64,000 bases of DNA from GCA-2725625 sp964574215 (GTDB taxonomy: Bacteria; Pseudomonadota; Alphaproteobacteria; Rhodospirillales; UBA2165), in the NCBI GenBank assembly GCA_964574215.1, contig CAZNLR010000005.1, positions 1 through 64,000 of the forward strand. The letters are read 5' to 3'. Below the pieces are notes generated by a model, which had not been told where the DNA came from, ran no database searches, and saw only the letters and a program-made list of their open reading frames with translations. Made by a program: the position numbers and the translations under genes. Each line of letters opens with the position of its first letter. The stretch's first letter is position 1. Below, in pieces: positions 19,216-28,468 of this stretch.

Positions 19216-19337
19216 CCTATTCCTAAGAGATTCGCAATCGGTATAATCAGACTGCGGAATTGATACAAATAAGCCACCGTCGTCCCAATGACCCATAGCC
19301 ACATTGCTATAAGAACAGCATGGTAATTTTTTTGCAT
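19212..19337 (-). CDS. 41-residue single-span membrane microprotein
   Basis: A 42-codon frame beginning at ATG (19335-19337) and ending at TGA (19212-19214), which overlaps the ATG of the GT39-like gene by 4 nt. The product has one clear membrane helix, about residues 7-25 (VLIAMWLWVIGTTVAYLYQF), flanked by a short polar N-terminus and a second hydrophobic tail. The coupled start and the hydrophobic composition support it being translated, but no strong Shine-Dalgarno sequence precedes it. It may be a partner of the GT39-like enzyme. Function unknown. Confidence 0.5.
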   Translation of the reverse strand: MQKNYHAVLIAMWLWVIGTTVAYLYQFRSLIIPIANLLGIG

Positions 19338-19485
19338 GGAGGATGGACTATTTTTGTCAGTCAAAGCTTATTTATCGTATCCGAAAGGCCTGTTGATTGA
19401 GCCGTTAGAATCCAATAACTGGCGATATCTCATGGCGCCGGCAAATTTAAGCACCGTTTAAATTTTTTTCAGGTTTTGAGGCAGA

Positions 19486-20361
19486 CTAAATCCACTTTTT
19501 TATGGTCTCGATACAATGGCGTATTTTATCGGGGGAAATTGTGTACACCTCGATAACGATTTTGGCTTCCGGACATTTACGCAACCAAGGCAGAAACCAA
19601 GCGTCTTCATCAAAGAGCTCATTGGTATCAGCCAACATATTGTTGTCACTCAGGTGAAAGGCGCGAACATATGGGACAAGCGAATCCATTGCGGCATCAC
19701 GATCAAACCCTAATGTTTTGGCACTTACACTAAGATGCCCGACATCAATCAAAAAGCCGAAATTAGGGTGATTGATATCGGCGTAAAATTTAAGCAGTTC
19801 ATCGGGGTCGCAGAGCAGTAATAAATCGTTTTCCCCGTCGCGCGCGTTGAAAGGCGCTACGACATTGTTTTCAATGTAAAAAGCGATGCCGTGCTTTTCC
19901 GCATGTTCTATCAGCCCAATTACACTTTGCCGAAATATTGAATAAGCGATATCGTGGGGAACAGCCTTTACGCCATCAAAGGGCATGCCGAGATGCTCAA
20001 CATTCAACGCTGCCGCAAAACCGGCGTGGGCGGAATAGAAAGGCGCACCAAGTTCCGCAGCCAGTTCGATGGCCCCCTTACAGTGAGAGCGGCTTCGGTC
20101 TAAGTTAGCATCATCGTCCGAGGCTAGATTCAACACAAAAGGCTCCGCAGGAGCCGGAAAATAGTTGTGAACAAGAAATGTCAGGTCCTCGGTATGGTTG
20201 CGAACCGTTTCTATGTTGTTCACGTTGTAGGGAACGCTGGAACTTAATTCGATGTGGGCGAACGAGTTCTGCCGAGCCGTTTCCAAAATTACTCCGAGAT
20301 CCGATTCTTCAAACGCTCCGGTTGACAGATAAATTTCGCGATCTTTTAGAAACTTCTCCAT
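19486..20361 (-). CDS. Sugar phosphate isomerase/epimerase (AP-endonuclease-2 TIM barrel)
   Basis: A 291-residue protein of the xylose-isomerase-like TIM-barrel family. Readable strand ends carry likely metal ligands: FYSAHAGF, FYIENNVVAP (Glu), FLIDVGHL (Asp/His), RAFHLSDNN (His) and IVIEVY (Glu). These enzymes isomerise or epimerise sugars or sugar derivatives using a divalent metal. It lies between the GT39-like gene and a formyltransferase, in the segment with the NeuB-type synthase. The substrate is not visible. Confidence 0.8.
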   Translation of the reverse strand: MEKFLKDREIYLSTGAFEESDLGVILETARQNSFAHIELSSSVPYNVNNIETVRNHTEDLTFLVHNYFPAPAEPFVLNLASDDDANLDRSRSHCKGAIELAAELGAPFYSAHAGFAAALNVEHLGMPFDGVKAVPHDIAYSIFRQSVIGLIEHAEKHGIAFYIENNVVAPFNARDGENDLLLLCDPDELLKFYADINHPNFGFLIDVGHLSVSAKTLGFDRDAAMDSLVPYVRAFHLSDNNMLADTNELFDEDAWFLPWLRKCPEAKIVIEVYTISPDKIRHCIETIKKWI

Positions 20362-20400
20362 TCCAATTTAAATCCTTAAACGCACAGGTAGGGTTTTCGA

Positions 20401-21087
20401 TTATTCAAAGATTCTAGAGACAAGAGGTGAATCGTGCTTCGTACCAAACTCGGATTTCTTGCTGTCTGATTCGATATACAATGGGTATCCGGGGTAGGCA
20501 AAAGCTTTCACTCGCCTTAATAATTCCGTCTCCGGCAGCTCGGCGTCGACAAGTTGCATTTCATTCAATTGGCGTTTGGTGTAGGGCTTTGCTTCCCAAG
20601 GAAAGTTCTCATGAAAGTAATCAATGTCGGCCAGGTATCCGGTTAGGAATTTTTGGAAAATTCCAAGAAGTGCCACATAGGACCTGAATTGTAATGTTTC
20701 GACGGAATCTTCGTCAAAAATTGGAAAATTTTCTTCTATGATAATCGGCCCGGTGTCTACTTTTGATTCCATGTGATGGCAGACAACACCGTATTCTTTA
20801 GCGCCTTGATAAAGGGCAAAATTATAACAGCCGGCACCTGGGAAGTGGCGATTTCCGGGATGAAAATTAACCGCCAAATGGGAATTGTCCAAAATTCGCT
20901 GGGGAATAATAAATGGCGATAGAAATGAAATAGTGAGGTCGTATTCCTGGAGTCCTATGTCATCGGAAAGTTTTTCACCTTTACCGCCTAGTACAATATC
21001 AGTTCCACCAGGGAAATATTGCTCCAGAATTTCCACGGCGACCCGGCACCACCGGTGCGTATCCGTAAACAATTGTACTTTTTTCAA
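20401..21087 (-). CDS. Formyltransferase family protein
   Basis: A 228-residue protein with the catalytic core of 10-formyltetrahydrofolate-dependent transferases: VNFHPGNRHFPGAG, with the conserved Asn and His, then HHMESKVDTGPII with the Asp. It probably N-formylates an amino sugar nucleotide, as enzymes for 4-formamido sugars do. It is shorter than methionyl-tRNA formyltransferase, so it is not the housekeeping enzyme. The TTG start is preceded by AGGGA 6 nt upstream. It lies just downstream of the NeuB-type gene. A second formyltransferase gene sits at 29073. Confidence 0.8.
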   Translation of the reverse strand: MKKVQLFTDTHRWCRVAVEILEQYFPGGTDIVLGGKGEKLSDDIGLQEYDLTISFLSPFIIPQRILDNSHLAVNFHPGNRHFPGAGCYNFALYQGAKEYGVVCHHMESKVDTGPIIIEENFPIFDEDSVETLQFRSYVALLGIFQKFLTGYLADIDYFHENFPWEAKPYTKRQLNEMQLVDAELPETELLRRVKAFAYPGYPLYIESDSKKSEFGTKHDSPLVSRIFE

Positions 21088-21166
21088 ATTGATTCCCTAA
21101 TAAGCATAACGTCGTCGAGACAGATAATTTATCATCCAAGCGTTATCGACCGCGAGCGCAGATTTA

Positions 21167-22261
21167 TCAGGACTTGTCCGGCCAGATCACATCGCTGTCT
21201 TGCAAAACGCTATCCCGTGAAATATCCACTGCTGATTTTTTGCCGATTAATTCGTCCAATAGTTTCGGCGCTAGTCCGGTACCCGGCCTTTTGATCACCA
21301 AATCCTGGGCTTGGAATATATGCCCTGCTTCTATGTCCCGATCGGCAACAATGCTTTTCTGCATTTTGTTTTTGTTCTTTAGTTCGCTAGTCATCGGAAT
21401 CTTCACCCCATCCCCCATTACCTTTTCAACCATCCGGACCATATTTACGAGTTCCGTAAGTTCTTCCGGAATAATTGATGCTCGGTGATCGGGGCCCGGC
21501 AGGTCTACATCAAGGGTAAAATGTTTTTCCAGGATGCTCGCACCTGCGGCAATCGCATAAGGTGAAACCCCAATCCCCGCCGTGTGATCGGAATACCCTA
21601 CAGGGCATTGATACTTCTCCCTTAACCTTCGTATGGCGCGTAAATTTGATTCTTCAGGCGGTGCGGGATATTCAGACGTGCAATGCAGTATCGCTGTTTT
21701 TCCTTTTGCCGCTTCGAGTGCTACCATTGAATTTTCCACTTCTTCTTCATCTGACATGCCGGTGGACAAGATTACGGGTCGTCCTTTGGCAGCCAAATAT
21801 CGGAGAAAGGGAATGTTGTTGGTATCCGTTGACGCGACTTTATACGCGGCCACATCCAACCTATCGAGCATGTCTGCACTTTTCTCCTCGTAGGGTGTGC
21901 AAAGATATATGATACCCCCTTCGTCGCAGTGACCTTTGATCTCCGCCTGTTGACCGGCTGATAATTCGAGAGCTTTCAACATGCCAAACTGTCCGTCATC
22001 GGTACCTGTGGTCTCGACTTGGTAATTTGCTTTGGGCGTACCCGCAGTTACCAGATCTTCCGCAATGAACGACTGAAACTTTATCGCATCGGCCCCTGCG
22101 GCGATAGCCGCGTCGATTAGTTTATGAGCTAAATTCATATCGCCATTATGATTCACCCCCGCTTCGGCGATGATAAAACATGGTTGATCGGCGCCAATCA
22201 GGCGTTCTAAAATTTTAATTTGGTTATCGGAGGGTGTCGTGATGTCGATTTGCTTCGGCAT
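21167..22261 (-). CDS. NeuB-family nonulosonic acid synthase
   Basis: 364 residues. It condenses phosphoenolpyruvate with a 6-carbon N-acyl amino sugar to give a sialic-type nonulosonic acid. The N-terminal barrel begins FIIAEAGVNHNGDMNLA and has DAIKFQSF, STGMSDEEEVE, LHCTSEYPAP, GYSDHTAGIG and EKHFTLDVDLPGPDHRAS. The C-terminal SAF (antifreeze-like) domain starts near VADRDIEAG. It differs from the second synthase at 52757 (PseI-like) and probably makes a legionaminic or neuraminic-type acid. The cytidylyltransferase at 40972 may activate the product. Confidence 0.88.
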   Translation of the reverse strand: MPKQIDITTPSDNQIKILERLIGADQPCFIIAEAGVNHNGDMNLAHKLIDAAIAAGADAIKFQSFIAEDLVTAGTPKANYQVETTGTDDGQFGMLKALELSAGQQAEIKGHCDEGGIIYLCTPYEEKSADMLDRLDVAAYKVASTDTNNIPFLRYLAAKGRPVILSTGMSDEEEVENSMVALEAAKGKTAILHCTSEYPAPPEESNLRAIRRLREKYQCPVGYSDHTAGIGVSPYAIAAGASILEKHFTLDVDLPGPDHRASIIPEELTELVNMVRMVEKVMGDGVKIPMTSELKNKNKMQKSIVADRDIEAGHIFQAQDLVIKRPGTGLAPKLLDELIGKKSAVDISRDSVLQDSDVIWPDKS

Positions 22262-22359
22262 ATTTAGAGCTCACTATTTTTGATCATCTGGCTGGTTTGG
22301 TTCGACGTCTATGTTCTACGAATTGGCTGCAGAAGATAAGTTGATAACGGGTCCATATT

Positions 22360-24591
22360 TTAAGCGTTCTGAAAATTGGGCAATGAATCCAACGTTTCAA
22401 AGAAACTGCGAGAACTGTCATCATAAACTTGATAAACGGGTTTGCCGGGAAAATCCTTTTCAAGCATATCGGCAATTTCAAACATGTAGTCAAAGGATGA
22501 TATCAATATTTCGTCATAATCTATCGCGCCCAATTGTTCCATTTCCATCCTGGGATATAATTCCGGCGCATCGGAATTTTGTTCGCACGAACCGTTATAA
22601 TCTACAAATCCCAGTATATTTAGGTCATAAAAACCGTTTATTTTGTGATTGAGCAAAGCTGTATGATCCGGCGTTCCGATGATTACGATCCGGGCCGCGG
22701 TACACTGCCATTCGAGTATTTTTTTCTCCAGTTCGTATTTTGATCTATAAAGCGCATGCCACTCGGACATCTTGTTTGATTCTGTAATGAAGTTATTACA
22801 TTCGTCCTTATCGAAATCGGGAAAAAACCTTGCTTTCAAATTGCTTTCTCTATCACTGATTTTACGTTCGCGCTCGCGAAGAAGATCGGATAATAAACTT
22901 TCCCTATCAATTTCACGCGCATTGACGGCGTTACCTTCGAGCACCAGCACATCCATTCCGGTATTCAGGAAACAAATTAAGGCATCTTCCGGTGTTTCAA
23001 CGATCGGTTCACCGGCATCATTGAAGGAGGTGTTAAGTATTACGGGTACGCCGGTTATTTTGTCGAACTCTTTAACGAGGTCGTAAAAAGATCCGTTATT
23101 CTCCTTGTTTACCGTTTGAACCCTGGCCGTTCCATCAACGTGAGTAACTGAGGGAATTTGTTCGGGACGAAGAACTTTCGCTACCAATAACATGAAAGGC
23201 GAATCGCCTTCGATATCAAAATAATCGGAGCAAAATTCCTCAAGAATTACCGGCGCAAAAGGCCGAAAAGATTCTCTATGTTTAATCTTTAAATTAATGA
23301 TGTCTTTCATATCTTCGCGGCGGCTGTCGGCCAGGATACTTCGATGTCCCAGTGCGCGCGGACCATATTCACTGCCGCCCGTAAACCACCCAACAATCTT
23401 TCCGTCCGCAATTAATTGGGCAACGTCGGCAGTGTCGCATTTGTTATGAGGAATTTTGTGGCGCTTTAGAACATTGTCAATGTAGGTTTGCGAATAATTT
23501 ATGCCCGTATAAGCGTTCGAAAAAGTAAATCGCTTTTTTGGGTATTTAGCGAATAATTTGGCCCTGTAGTATCCCCAAAGAGCAAGACCGAAGGGTATTC
23601 CTGCATCTGAACAAGCTGGAAATACGAATATATTCTCGAATCCTGTTGCATCAAACATGATCTTATTCGCCACTGAATTCAGGGCAACACCGCCGGCTAA
23701 ACACAAATTTTTTGAATTGGCGCGTTCATAGAGGCTTTGGCCCAAATGAGTCATTGTACGCTCGGTCTCTTCCTGAATTTCATAGGCGACCCCGGCGAAG
23801 TAAGGGTCCAAATAAGAATCACCTTCACCAAATGTCTTCAAATTTTCCTTTATAGGGTTCTTTCTTCGGTACGGTGGAATATGGTTGAGTATATCGGAAT
23901 GGGGCATACGGCGCATGAAGCCGGAAAAATCGGTCTGAATTCCATTGTATTTACCATCAATATTTAATGTCGGTGCTGCGCCTTCGCCATAGGGGGCCAA
24001 ACCCATTGTTTTTCCTTCTCCACCCGTACCAAAGTTCAAAATCCAGTTGGAGACATTGGCGTATGCAGCTCCAATTCCTTGGGCTTTATAGGAATCCAAA
24101 TATTCAATGGCCGTACTCCGGCCAGTAAAAAAGGAATTGGATTGAAGGCCCGATCCATTTCCATCGACCACCAGGATAGCGGATTCATCGAATCCGCTAG
24201 AATAATAAGCACTCGCCGCATGGGCAAGATGATGGCTGATGGTCACGATCTTATTTAGATCAAAGTCAAACTTGATTTTATAGTAGTCGAAATCCGACAT
24301 TAAGTAGGACGGACCAGAGTTAAACCATCTTTTTAGTCGAATGTAATCGGTTACCAGCAAATCGAATTCTGATAACTTGGTTAGACCAAAATGATCCATA
24401 CAATAGGCGATCGAATGAGTCGGAAAACAATAAGGATGTTTTCTTCGAATCAACCGTTCTTCCGATATTGCCACGTAATCAAGAATTTCGCCGTCATGTG
24501 AAAATTTTATGACTGCAGCTCCAGAATCATGGTTTGCGTAGCATTGAATCCCCAATATGTAGTGGATGGATTGATCCTGAGTGTTATCCAA
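22360..24591 (-). CDS. NodU/CmcH-type carbamoyltransferase with extra C-terminal domain
   Basis: Transfers a carbamoyl group from carbamoyl phosphate to a hydroxyl, here probably on a sugar. The first about 555 residues match the family: HHLAHAASAYYSSGF, VDGNGSGLQ, TGGEGKTMGLAPYG, GGVALNSVANK, FTGGSEYGPRALGHRSIL and LNTSFNDAGEPIVETPEDA. The remaining about 187 residues are an added module: a charged helix, then a Rossmann-like segment ARIVIIGTPDHTALL, LGFVDYNG and EILISSFDYMFEIADML, similar in plan to nucleotide-binding PglD_N-type domains. The TTG start has AGGA 8 nt upstream. It lies directly downstream of the aminoacylation cassette, so it may decorate the same polymer. Confidence 0.88.
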   Translation of the reverse strand: MDNTQDQSIHYILGIQCYANHDSGAAVIKFSHDGEILDYVAISEERLIRRKHPYCFPTHSIAYCMDHFGLTKLSEFDLLVTDYIRLKRWFNSGPSYLMSDFDYYKIKFDFDLNKIVTISHHLAHAASAYYSSGFDESAILVVDGNGSGLQSNSFFTGRSTAIEYLDSYKAQGIGAAYANVSNWILNFGTGGEGKTMGLAPYGEGAAPTLNIDGKYNGIQTDFSGFMRRMPHSDILNHIPPYRRKNPIKENLKTFGEGDSYLDPYFAGVAYEIQEETERTMTHLGQSLYERANSKNLCLAGGVALNSVANKIMFDATGFENIFVFPACSDAGIPFGLALWGYYRAKLFAKYPKKRFTFSNAYTGINYSQTYIDNVLKRHKIPHNKCDTADVAQLIADGKIVGWFTGGSEYGPRALGHRSILADSRREDMKDIINLKIKHRESFRPFAPVILEEFCSDYFDIEGDSPFMLLVAKVLRPEQIPSVTHVDGTARVQTVNKENNGSFYDLVKEFDKITGVPVILNTSFNDAGEPIVETPEDALICFLNTGMDVLVLEGNAVNAREIDRESLLSDLLRERERKISDRESNLKARFFPDFDKDECNNFITESNKMSEWHALYRSKYELEKKILEWQCTAARIVIIGTPDHTALLNHKINGFYDLNILGFVDYNGSCEQNSDAPELYPRMEMEQLGAIDYDEILISSFDYMFEIADMLEKDFPGKPVYQVYDDSSRSFFETLDSLPNFQNA

Positions 24592-24741
24592 TTTGTTTAT
24601 CCTGTTTCAAAGTTTCAAGGCTTGCACAAAATCTGTTCGATGCAAGATTCGCTTTTAATAATTGTGTGGGAAAAGCATCCAGCGACAGTATATTCTTCAA
24701 TGGATGCAAAGCGGTCCTTCGGTGCATATTAAGAAAATTGT

Positions 24742-25992
24742 CTATAGGTCAAGTGGACCCTCGAATTGAGGCTTCTCCTGAGAGTGCCAGTTTTCACGAA
24801 GATGCTGATAATGCTCTCGCGGAACTGAAGGCCAGTTGTGGGGATCAATTCCATGTTGGCAGACAAAAGCAAAAGCCAGTCGTTCAAACCCGAATCCGAT
24901 ACATCCCGTTTCCGCAAATTCACCGTCCGCCTGTAAAATGTTCAAGGTTCGTCCAAAAAAATCCTGATGGCGATTGTATGATCCGATGGCCAGGGTATCG
25001 TTCTTAAATGGCAACAGGGCACGTACTTCAAATTTTAGTTCGAACGCGCTCTGATAAGCTGCCTGATCACGATAATTGCCAACAAAGAATGGATCCGTCG
25101 CGCTTTCGATCATGTAGGCGAGGGCCAAATCGTCAAAAGTTTCCTTCATCATTTCTCGGGCTTGTTTCAAACCATCTTGAACGAAATCTGAAGATCCGAC
25201 AAAAATAACCTCTCGCATGGTGAAATTCCAAAGCCGCTCAAGCGAGGCCATATTACGAGACTCATATCTAAAACAGTTGCCTTCAGCCGTAGCGATTAAC
25301 CCCTCCTCGGGCAGTTTTGAATCGGATAGAGACATATATAAATGATGACAGACTGTAGGAGATAACATGGCGCTAGCGTCAGCATAAGAGTCCTCTGGCG
25401 TGGTAACATTGCCATGGTGTGTGCAGCCCTCGCGGGAGAATTTCTCGATAATGTCCATATCTTCGCGCAAATGGGTGACGAAACTCAGTGAGTGGGGGAA
25501 ATTGCTAAAATATTTAACCTTCTCTAGATACGCCGGAGAAATAAGTGACGGGAATCTATATGGCTTGGCGCCAAATTTTTCAGCTACGTCAATTACTCGT
25601 TTTTCGAAAAAATCGACAAGGCTCGAAAGCAGGGGACCTAAAATATAGAAGCCCGAACCTTCACGTACTACTTCGCGCCGCCGATACAATTCTTCCATCG
25701 GGTCATCAATGGACGATACCGGGCGATCGAGATAATTCTCAAGAACACTAAGGCGTGGCTCGAAAGCGCCGTCCGCCATTGACGCAACAAGATGGTTTAC
25801 TTTCGCCCGAAGACGTTCAACATAATTATCCTCAACAGTTTCACGCATCGTTAATACGATACCTTCGCTCCCGGGACCAATGATCGCTTCCGACACAAGC
25901 TCATCAATATAGGCAAGTTTCGCCTGAATCTCCCTGACTAGAAACTCCGGAATCTCTATTTCTGGCACAATCGTTAATTTACTTTTAGTCAT
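24742..25992 (-). CDS. Class-II aaRS-like amino acid:[carrier protein] ligase
   Basis: 416 residues, homologous to the catalytic core of seryl-tRNA synthetase but without a tRNA-binding arm, as in the amino acid:carrier-protein ligases known from Bradyrhizobium and Agrobacterium. Class II motif 2 is FRYES plus LERLWNFTMREVIFVGS (about residues 241-267) and motif 3 is GFGFERLAFAF (366-376). Cys215, Glu244 and Cys364 sit at the positions expected for the zinc ligands of this family. Such enzymes adenylate a small amino acid (Gly or Ala in studied cases) and load it on the phosphopantetheine of a carrier protein. An ACP gene lies in the same unit (28632). Here it appears to take the place of DltA. 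Confidence 0.85.
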   Translation of the reverse strand: MTKSKLTIVPEIEIPEFLVREIQAKLAYIDELVSEAIIGPGSEGIVLTMRETVEDNYVERLRAKVNHLVASMADGAFEPRLSVLENYLDRPVSSIDDPMEELYRRREVVREGSGFYILGPLLSSLVDFFEKRVIDVAEKFGAKPYRFPSLISPAYLEKVKYFSNFPHSLSFVTHLREDMDIIEKFSREGCTHHGNVTTPEDSYADASAMLSPTVCHHLYMSLSDSKLPEEGLIATAEGNCFRYESRNMASLERLWNFTMREVIFVGSSDFVQDGLKQAREMMKETFDDLALAYMIESATDPFFVGNYRDQAAYQSAFELKFEVRALLPFKNDTLAIGSYNRHQDFFGRTLNILQADGEFAETGCIGFGFERLAFAFVCQHGIDPHNWPSVPREHYQHLRENWHSQEKPQFEGPLDL

Positions 25993-26046
25993 AATGTTAG
26001 CCTAAGGCGAGACGGGCGCGAAGTAATTATCACGATAAAATCAATT

Positions 26047-27261
26047 TTAAAAAAGAAATGTCCCGAGAGACAGAACCACATCTTCTAGCGAGTTATCAAG
26101 CAATAGAAATGTTAGGCAAGTGAAGTTGAATGTTACAAAGATTGAGGCGGCGTGAAATAAGATATGATCGTCTAGAGATTTTAACTGGTTTTTACCGATG
26201 GTTCTGCGAAGCATACTTTCGAATGATGCCGATATGACGACCCCGGTTCCTTGAAGCAATCCGAAGACAATAAAATTGGACGTCGGTCCATGCCACACGC
26301 CGATCAGGAAAAATGCCGCCATGACCGCTACCGCCATCATAGCACCGTGCCAAGCCGGATTTGAACGTTTGACTAGTGCAGTCGACAACGGGGTAAATAC
26401 GTAGTGGCGCACCCAAATACCAAGGGTGATATGCCATCGAGTCCAAAAATCTCTAACATTTCGGGCTAAATATGGACGATTGAAATTCTCCGGAAGGCTT
26501 GTGAACCCGCATAAGTTAGCGACACCGATCATAATATCGACGTATCCCGAGAAATTGAGATAAAGGTATACGGGAAAACTATAAAAAACGATAAAAAAAT
26601 CCAGCCAGTCAGCGGTTGGCTGAGACAGTAGTTTGACATTGGTCGATCCGAGAAAAAGTGGCGCCAGAACGAATGCTTTTATCAATCCGTTAACAGATCG
26701 ATGAAGCGCTGCAAGCGCGTCTTCTTTGTCGGGTCTGCCAATTTTATCGAGACCACTGCAAAATCCGTCATAACGTTGAATCGGCCCTGCGATCAGTGTT
26801 AAGGGCGACAATGTAAAAGCTAAATATCTTATGGTGTTAAAAGGATGATGCCCCAAATAAGGAGCCTCGATCAAAAGGTGAATCTGGCGAAACAGAATAT
26901 AAGAAATTCCAATTATCGAAATCGGAATATCCAAAGCACCAAAGGCGTCGAACCAGGCGTATCGTTTGAAAATCAGGAAAAGTAATACTTGGATCGAGAT
27001 AAAGCAGACTACGATTAATCCGGTTGAGACTCCTTTTTTCCCCCACAGCCATCGAATGGAAAAGAAAGGCGCAATCTGAAATGCCAGCATTGCTAATAGA
27101 TCATTTGGTCTAAGCCAGCTGAACGCCATGATGACACCGGAAATGGCAAGGACGTGAACAAAAACTTTCGGATGGCAGAACCAGGCAACAATAGTTAGAC
27201 CAGAAGCAATCGCCAAAAAGCCTACGCCGTTTGAGGTAAATGGTTCAAGACCGGGAATCAT
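26047..27261 (-). CDS. MBOAT family O-acyltransferase (DltB-like role)
   Basis: Polytopic membrane-bound O-acyltransferase, 404 residues. The family signature is plain: PENFNRPYLARNVRDFWTRWHITLGIW (about 257-283) and LIGVWHGPTSNFIVFG (319-334) with catalytic-type His324, plus His277 in TRWH. It would take an acyl group from a cytoplasmic thioester and pass it through the membrane. Its C-terminus (LGTFLF) lacks the Tyr shuttle motif that some MBOATs carry, which fits a separate shuttle peptide encoded at 28469. Its ATG overlaps the SGNH gene stop by 1 nt (TAATG). Confidence 0.9.
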   Translation of the reverse strand: MIPGLEPFTSNGVGFLAIASGLTIVAWFCHPKVFVHVLAISGVIMAFSWLRPNDLLAMLAFQIAPFFSIRWLWGKKGVSTGLIVVCFISIQVLLFLIFKRYAWFDAFGALDIPISIIGISYILFRQIHLLIEAPYLGHHPFNTIRYLAFTLSPLTLIAGPIQRYDGFCSGLDKIGRPDKEDALAALHRSVNGLIKAFVLAPLFLGSTNVKLLSQPTADWLDFFIVFYSFPVYLYLNFSGYVDIMIGVANLCGFTSLPENFNRPYLARNVRDFWTRWHITLGIWVRHYVFTPLSTALVKRSNPAWHGAMMAVAVMAAFFLIGVWHGPTSNFIVFGLLQGTGVVISASFESMLRRTIGKNQLKSLDDHILFHAASIFVTFNFTCLTFLLLDNSLEDVVLSLGTFLF

Positions 27262-28466
27262 TATTGCGGGTCGAGACCTAAGGAAGATTTCAGGAACTTC
27301 GCCAATTCCTTCGCGATAATTGCATGCCCCGTCGCATTGGTATGGCCGTCATCCGGAAAACTGAGTGGCACATTTTTTGACGTCATTGCCGGAGCCATAT
27401 CAAGAACGTCTATTTTATGTGCCCGAAGCGCCTGAAGCGATCTTCTGTAAGGTCGCGTCGGATCGTAATTATCAGAGAAAAGGCCCATGTGCCGCATATA
27501 GCGTTCAAACCTATTGCGATCTAAATGATGTTGGCTTGGAATCAGAATGACCCCAAAGGGAACATCGAGATTGGCAGCAACCCAGTCGCGAGTGGCGGCA
27601 ATAAAATCGGCAGTCGAGTCGATCAGATCATCTTTGGGCGATTTGGGCGTATCGCGAAGAAGACCTACTGGTAGTGAATCTGCCAGCGCAACATCCGCCC
27701 GCAGTCCCCATTTTAGCGTTAATTCATGAAGAAGAGGTATGGAATTTATACCAACTTTCAGCCAGCTGTAGAATGCACTGTTTTTGATAAGACGGGACTT
27801 GATGCTGACCGGTGAAATATCGGCTACAACGGATAGGCCTTCCATTTTCTCCATAAGTTTTTCCCGAGCGCTTTTTGAATCGCCCACTTTTATATAATTG
27901 ACATTCAGTGGTCTGGAAAATTCTTCGATGTTCTGTCGATAGTCACCAATATTATTATTGTGGGTCAATTCAATAATAACAGCGCGCGGTCGATATCCCT
28001 GTTGGACCAGATGCCGAATAACCCGTACTTGTTTGTGTAGTTGATGCCCTTCAGAGGATAAATTTGCCGCCTTGTATCCCAGGGCCTGTACCTTAGCGGA
28101 GAAAATTTCATCGTCTCGGACAAATCCGCCGTATGAATTGGATGCTCCGGCCAGCCAAATTCCTGCCAAGTCTTCTTCGAAACCATCTTCCCTATCCCGA
28201 AATCCTAGAGAATTCGTGCGATTGGTGACGTCGTAATTTGGCGGATTGTAGCGCCGTACAGTCAGATTTGGTTTCTGGAATGTGCCATATATCGGATGGA
28301 ATTCATAACGAGGTAAAGACACATCTTTCCAGTCCGGAAAAACAATTGTTCTAAAAAAAATCTCAACGACAGAAACCGCAAACAGGAACGCGATAAAAAA
28401 CGTCAGTAGCCTGACGCTTGCACGGGTGCCACTCGGTTGTTCAATACTGGAAAGATCTGATTTCAA
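27261..28466 (-). CDS. Membrane-anchored SGNH-fold transferase/hydrolase (DltD-like role)
   Basis: 401 residues. One N-terminal membrane helix (about 19-38) puts the rest in the periplasm. The SGNH nucleophile block is GASNSYGG (Ser109), and the catalytic dyad block is FPDDGHTNATGHA (Asp372 to His375). It resembles AlgX/DltD-type acyl transferases that work with MBOATs and should move the acyl group to the final acceptor. The start is TTG, only 2 nt after the stop of the microprotein gene and without a clear Shine-Dalgarno site, suggesting coupled translation. The stop overlaps the MBOAT start. The family is firm; the acceptor is unknown. Confidence 0.82.
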   Translation of the reverse strand: MKSDLSSIEQPSGTRASVRLLTFFIAFLFAVSVVEIFFRTIVFPDWKDVSLPRYEFHPIYGTFQKPNLTVRRYNPPNYDVTNRTNSLGFRDREDGFEEDLAGIWLAGASNSYGGFVRDDEIFSAKVQALGYKAANLSSEGHQLHKQVRVIRHLVQQGYRPRAVIIELTHNNNIGDYRQNIEEFSRPLNVNYIKVGDSKSAREKLMEKMEGLSVVADISPVSIKSRLIKNSAFYSWLKVGINSIPLLHELTLKWGLRADVALADSLPVGLLRDTPKSPKDDLIDSTADFIAATRDWVAANLDVPFGVILIPSQHHLDRNRFERYMRHMGLFSDNYDPTRPYRRSLQALRAHKIDVLDMAPAMTSKNVPLSFPDDGHTNATGHAIIAKELAKFLKSSLGLDPQ

Positions 28467-28468
28467 GG

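Noticed and set aside
24742..25992. Housekeeping seryl-tRNA synthetase
   Set aside because: No N-terminal tRNA-binding coiled coil, atypical zinc triad, and placement next to a carrier protein gene.
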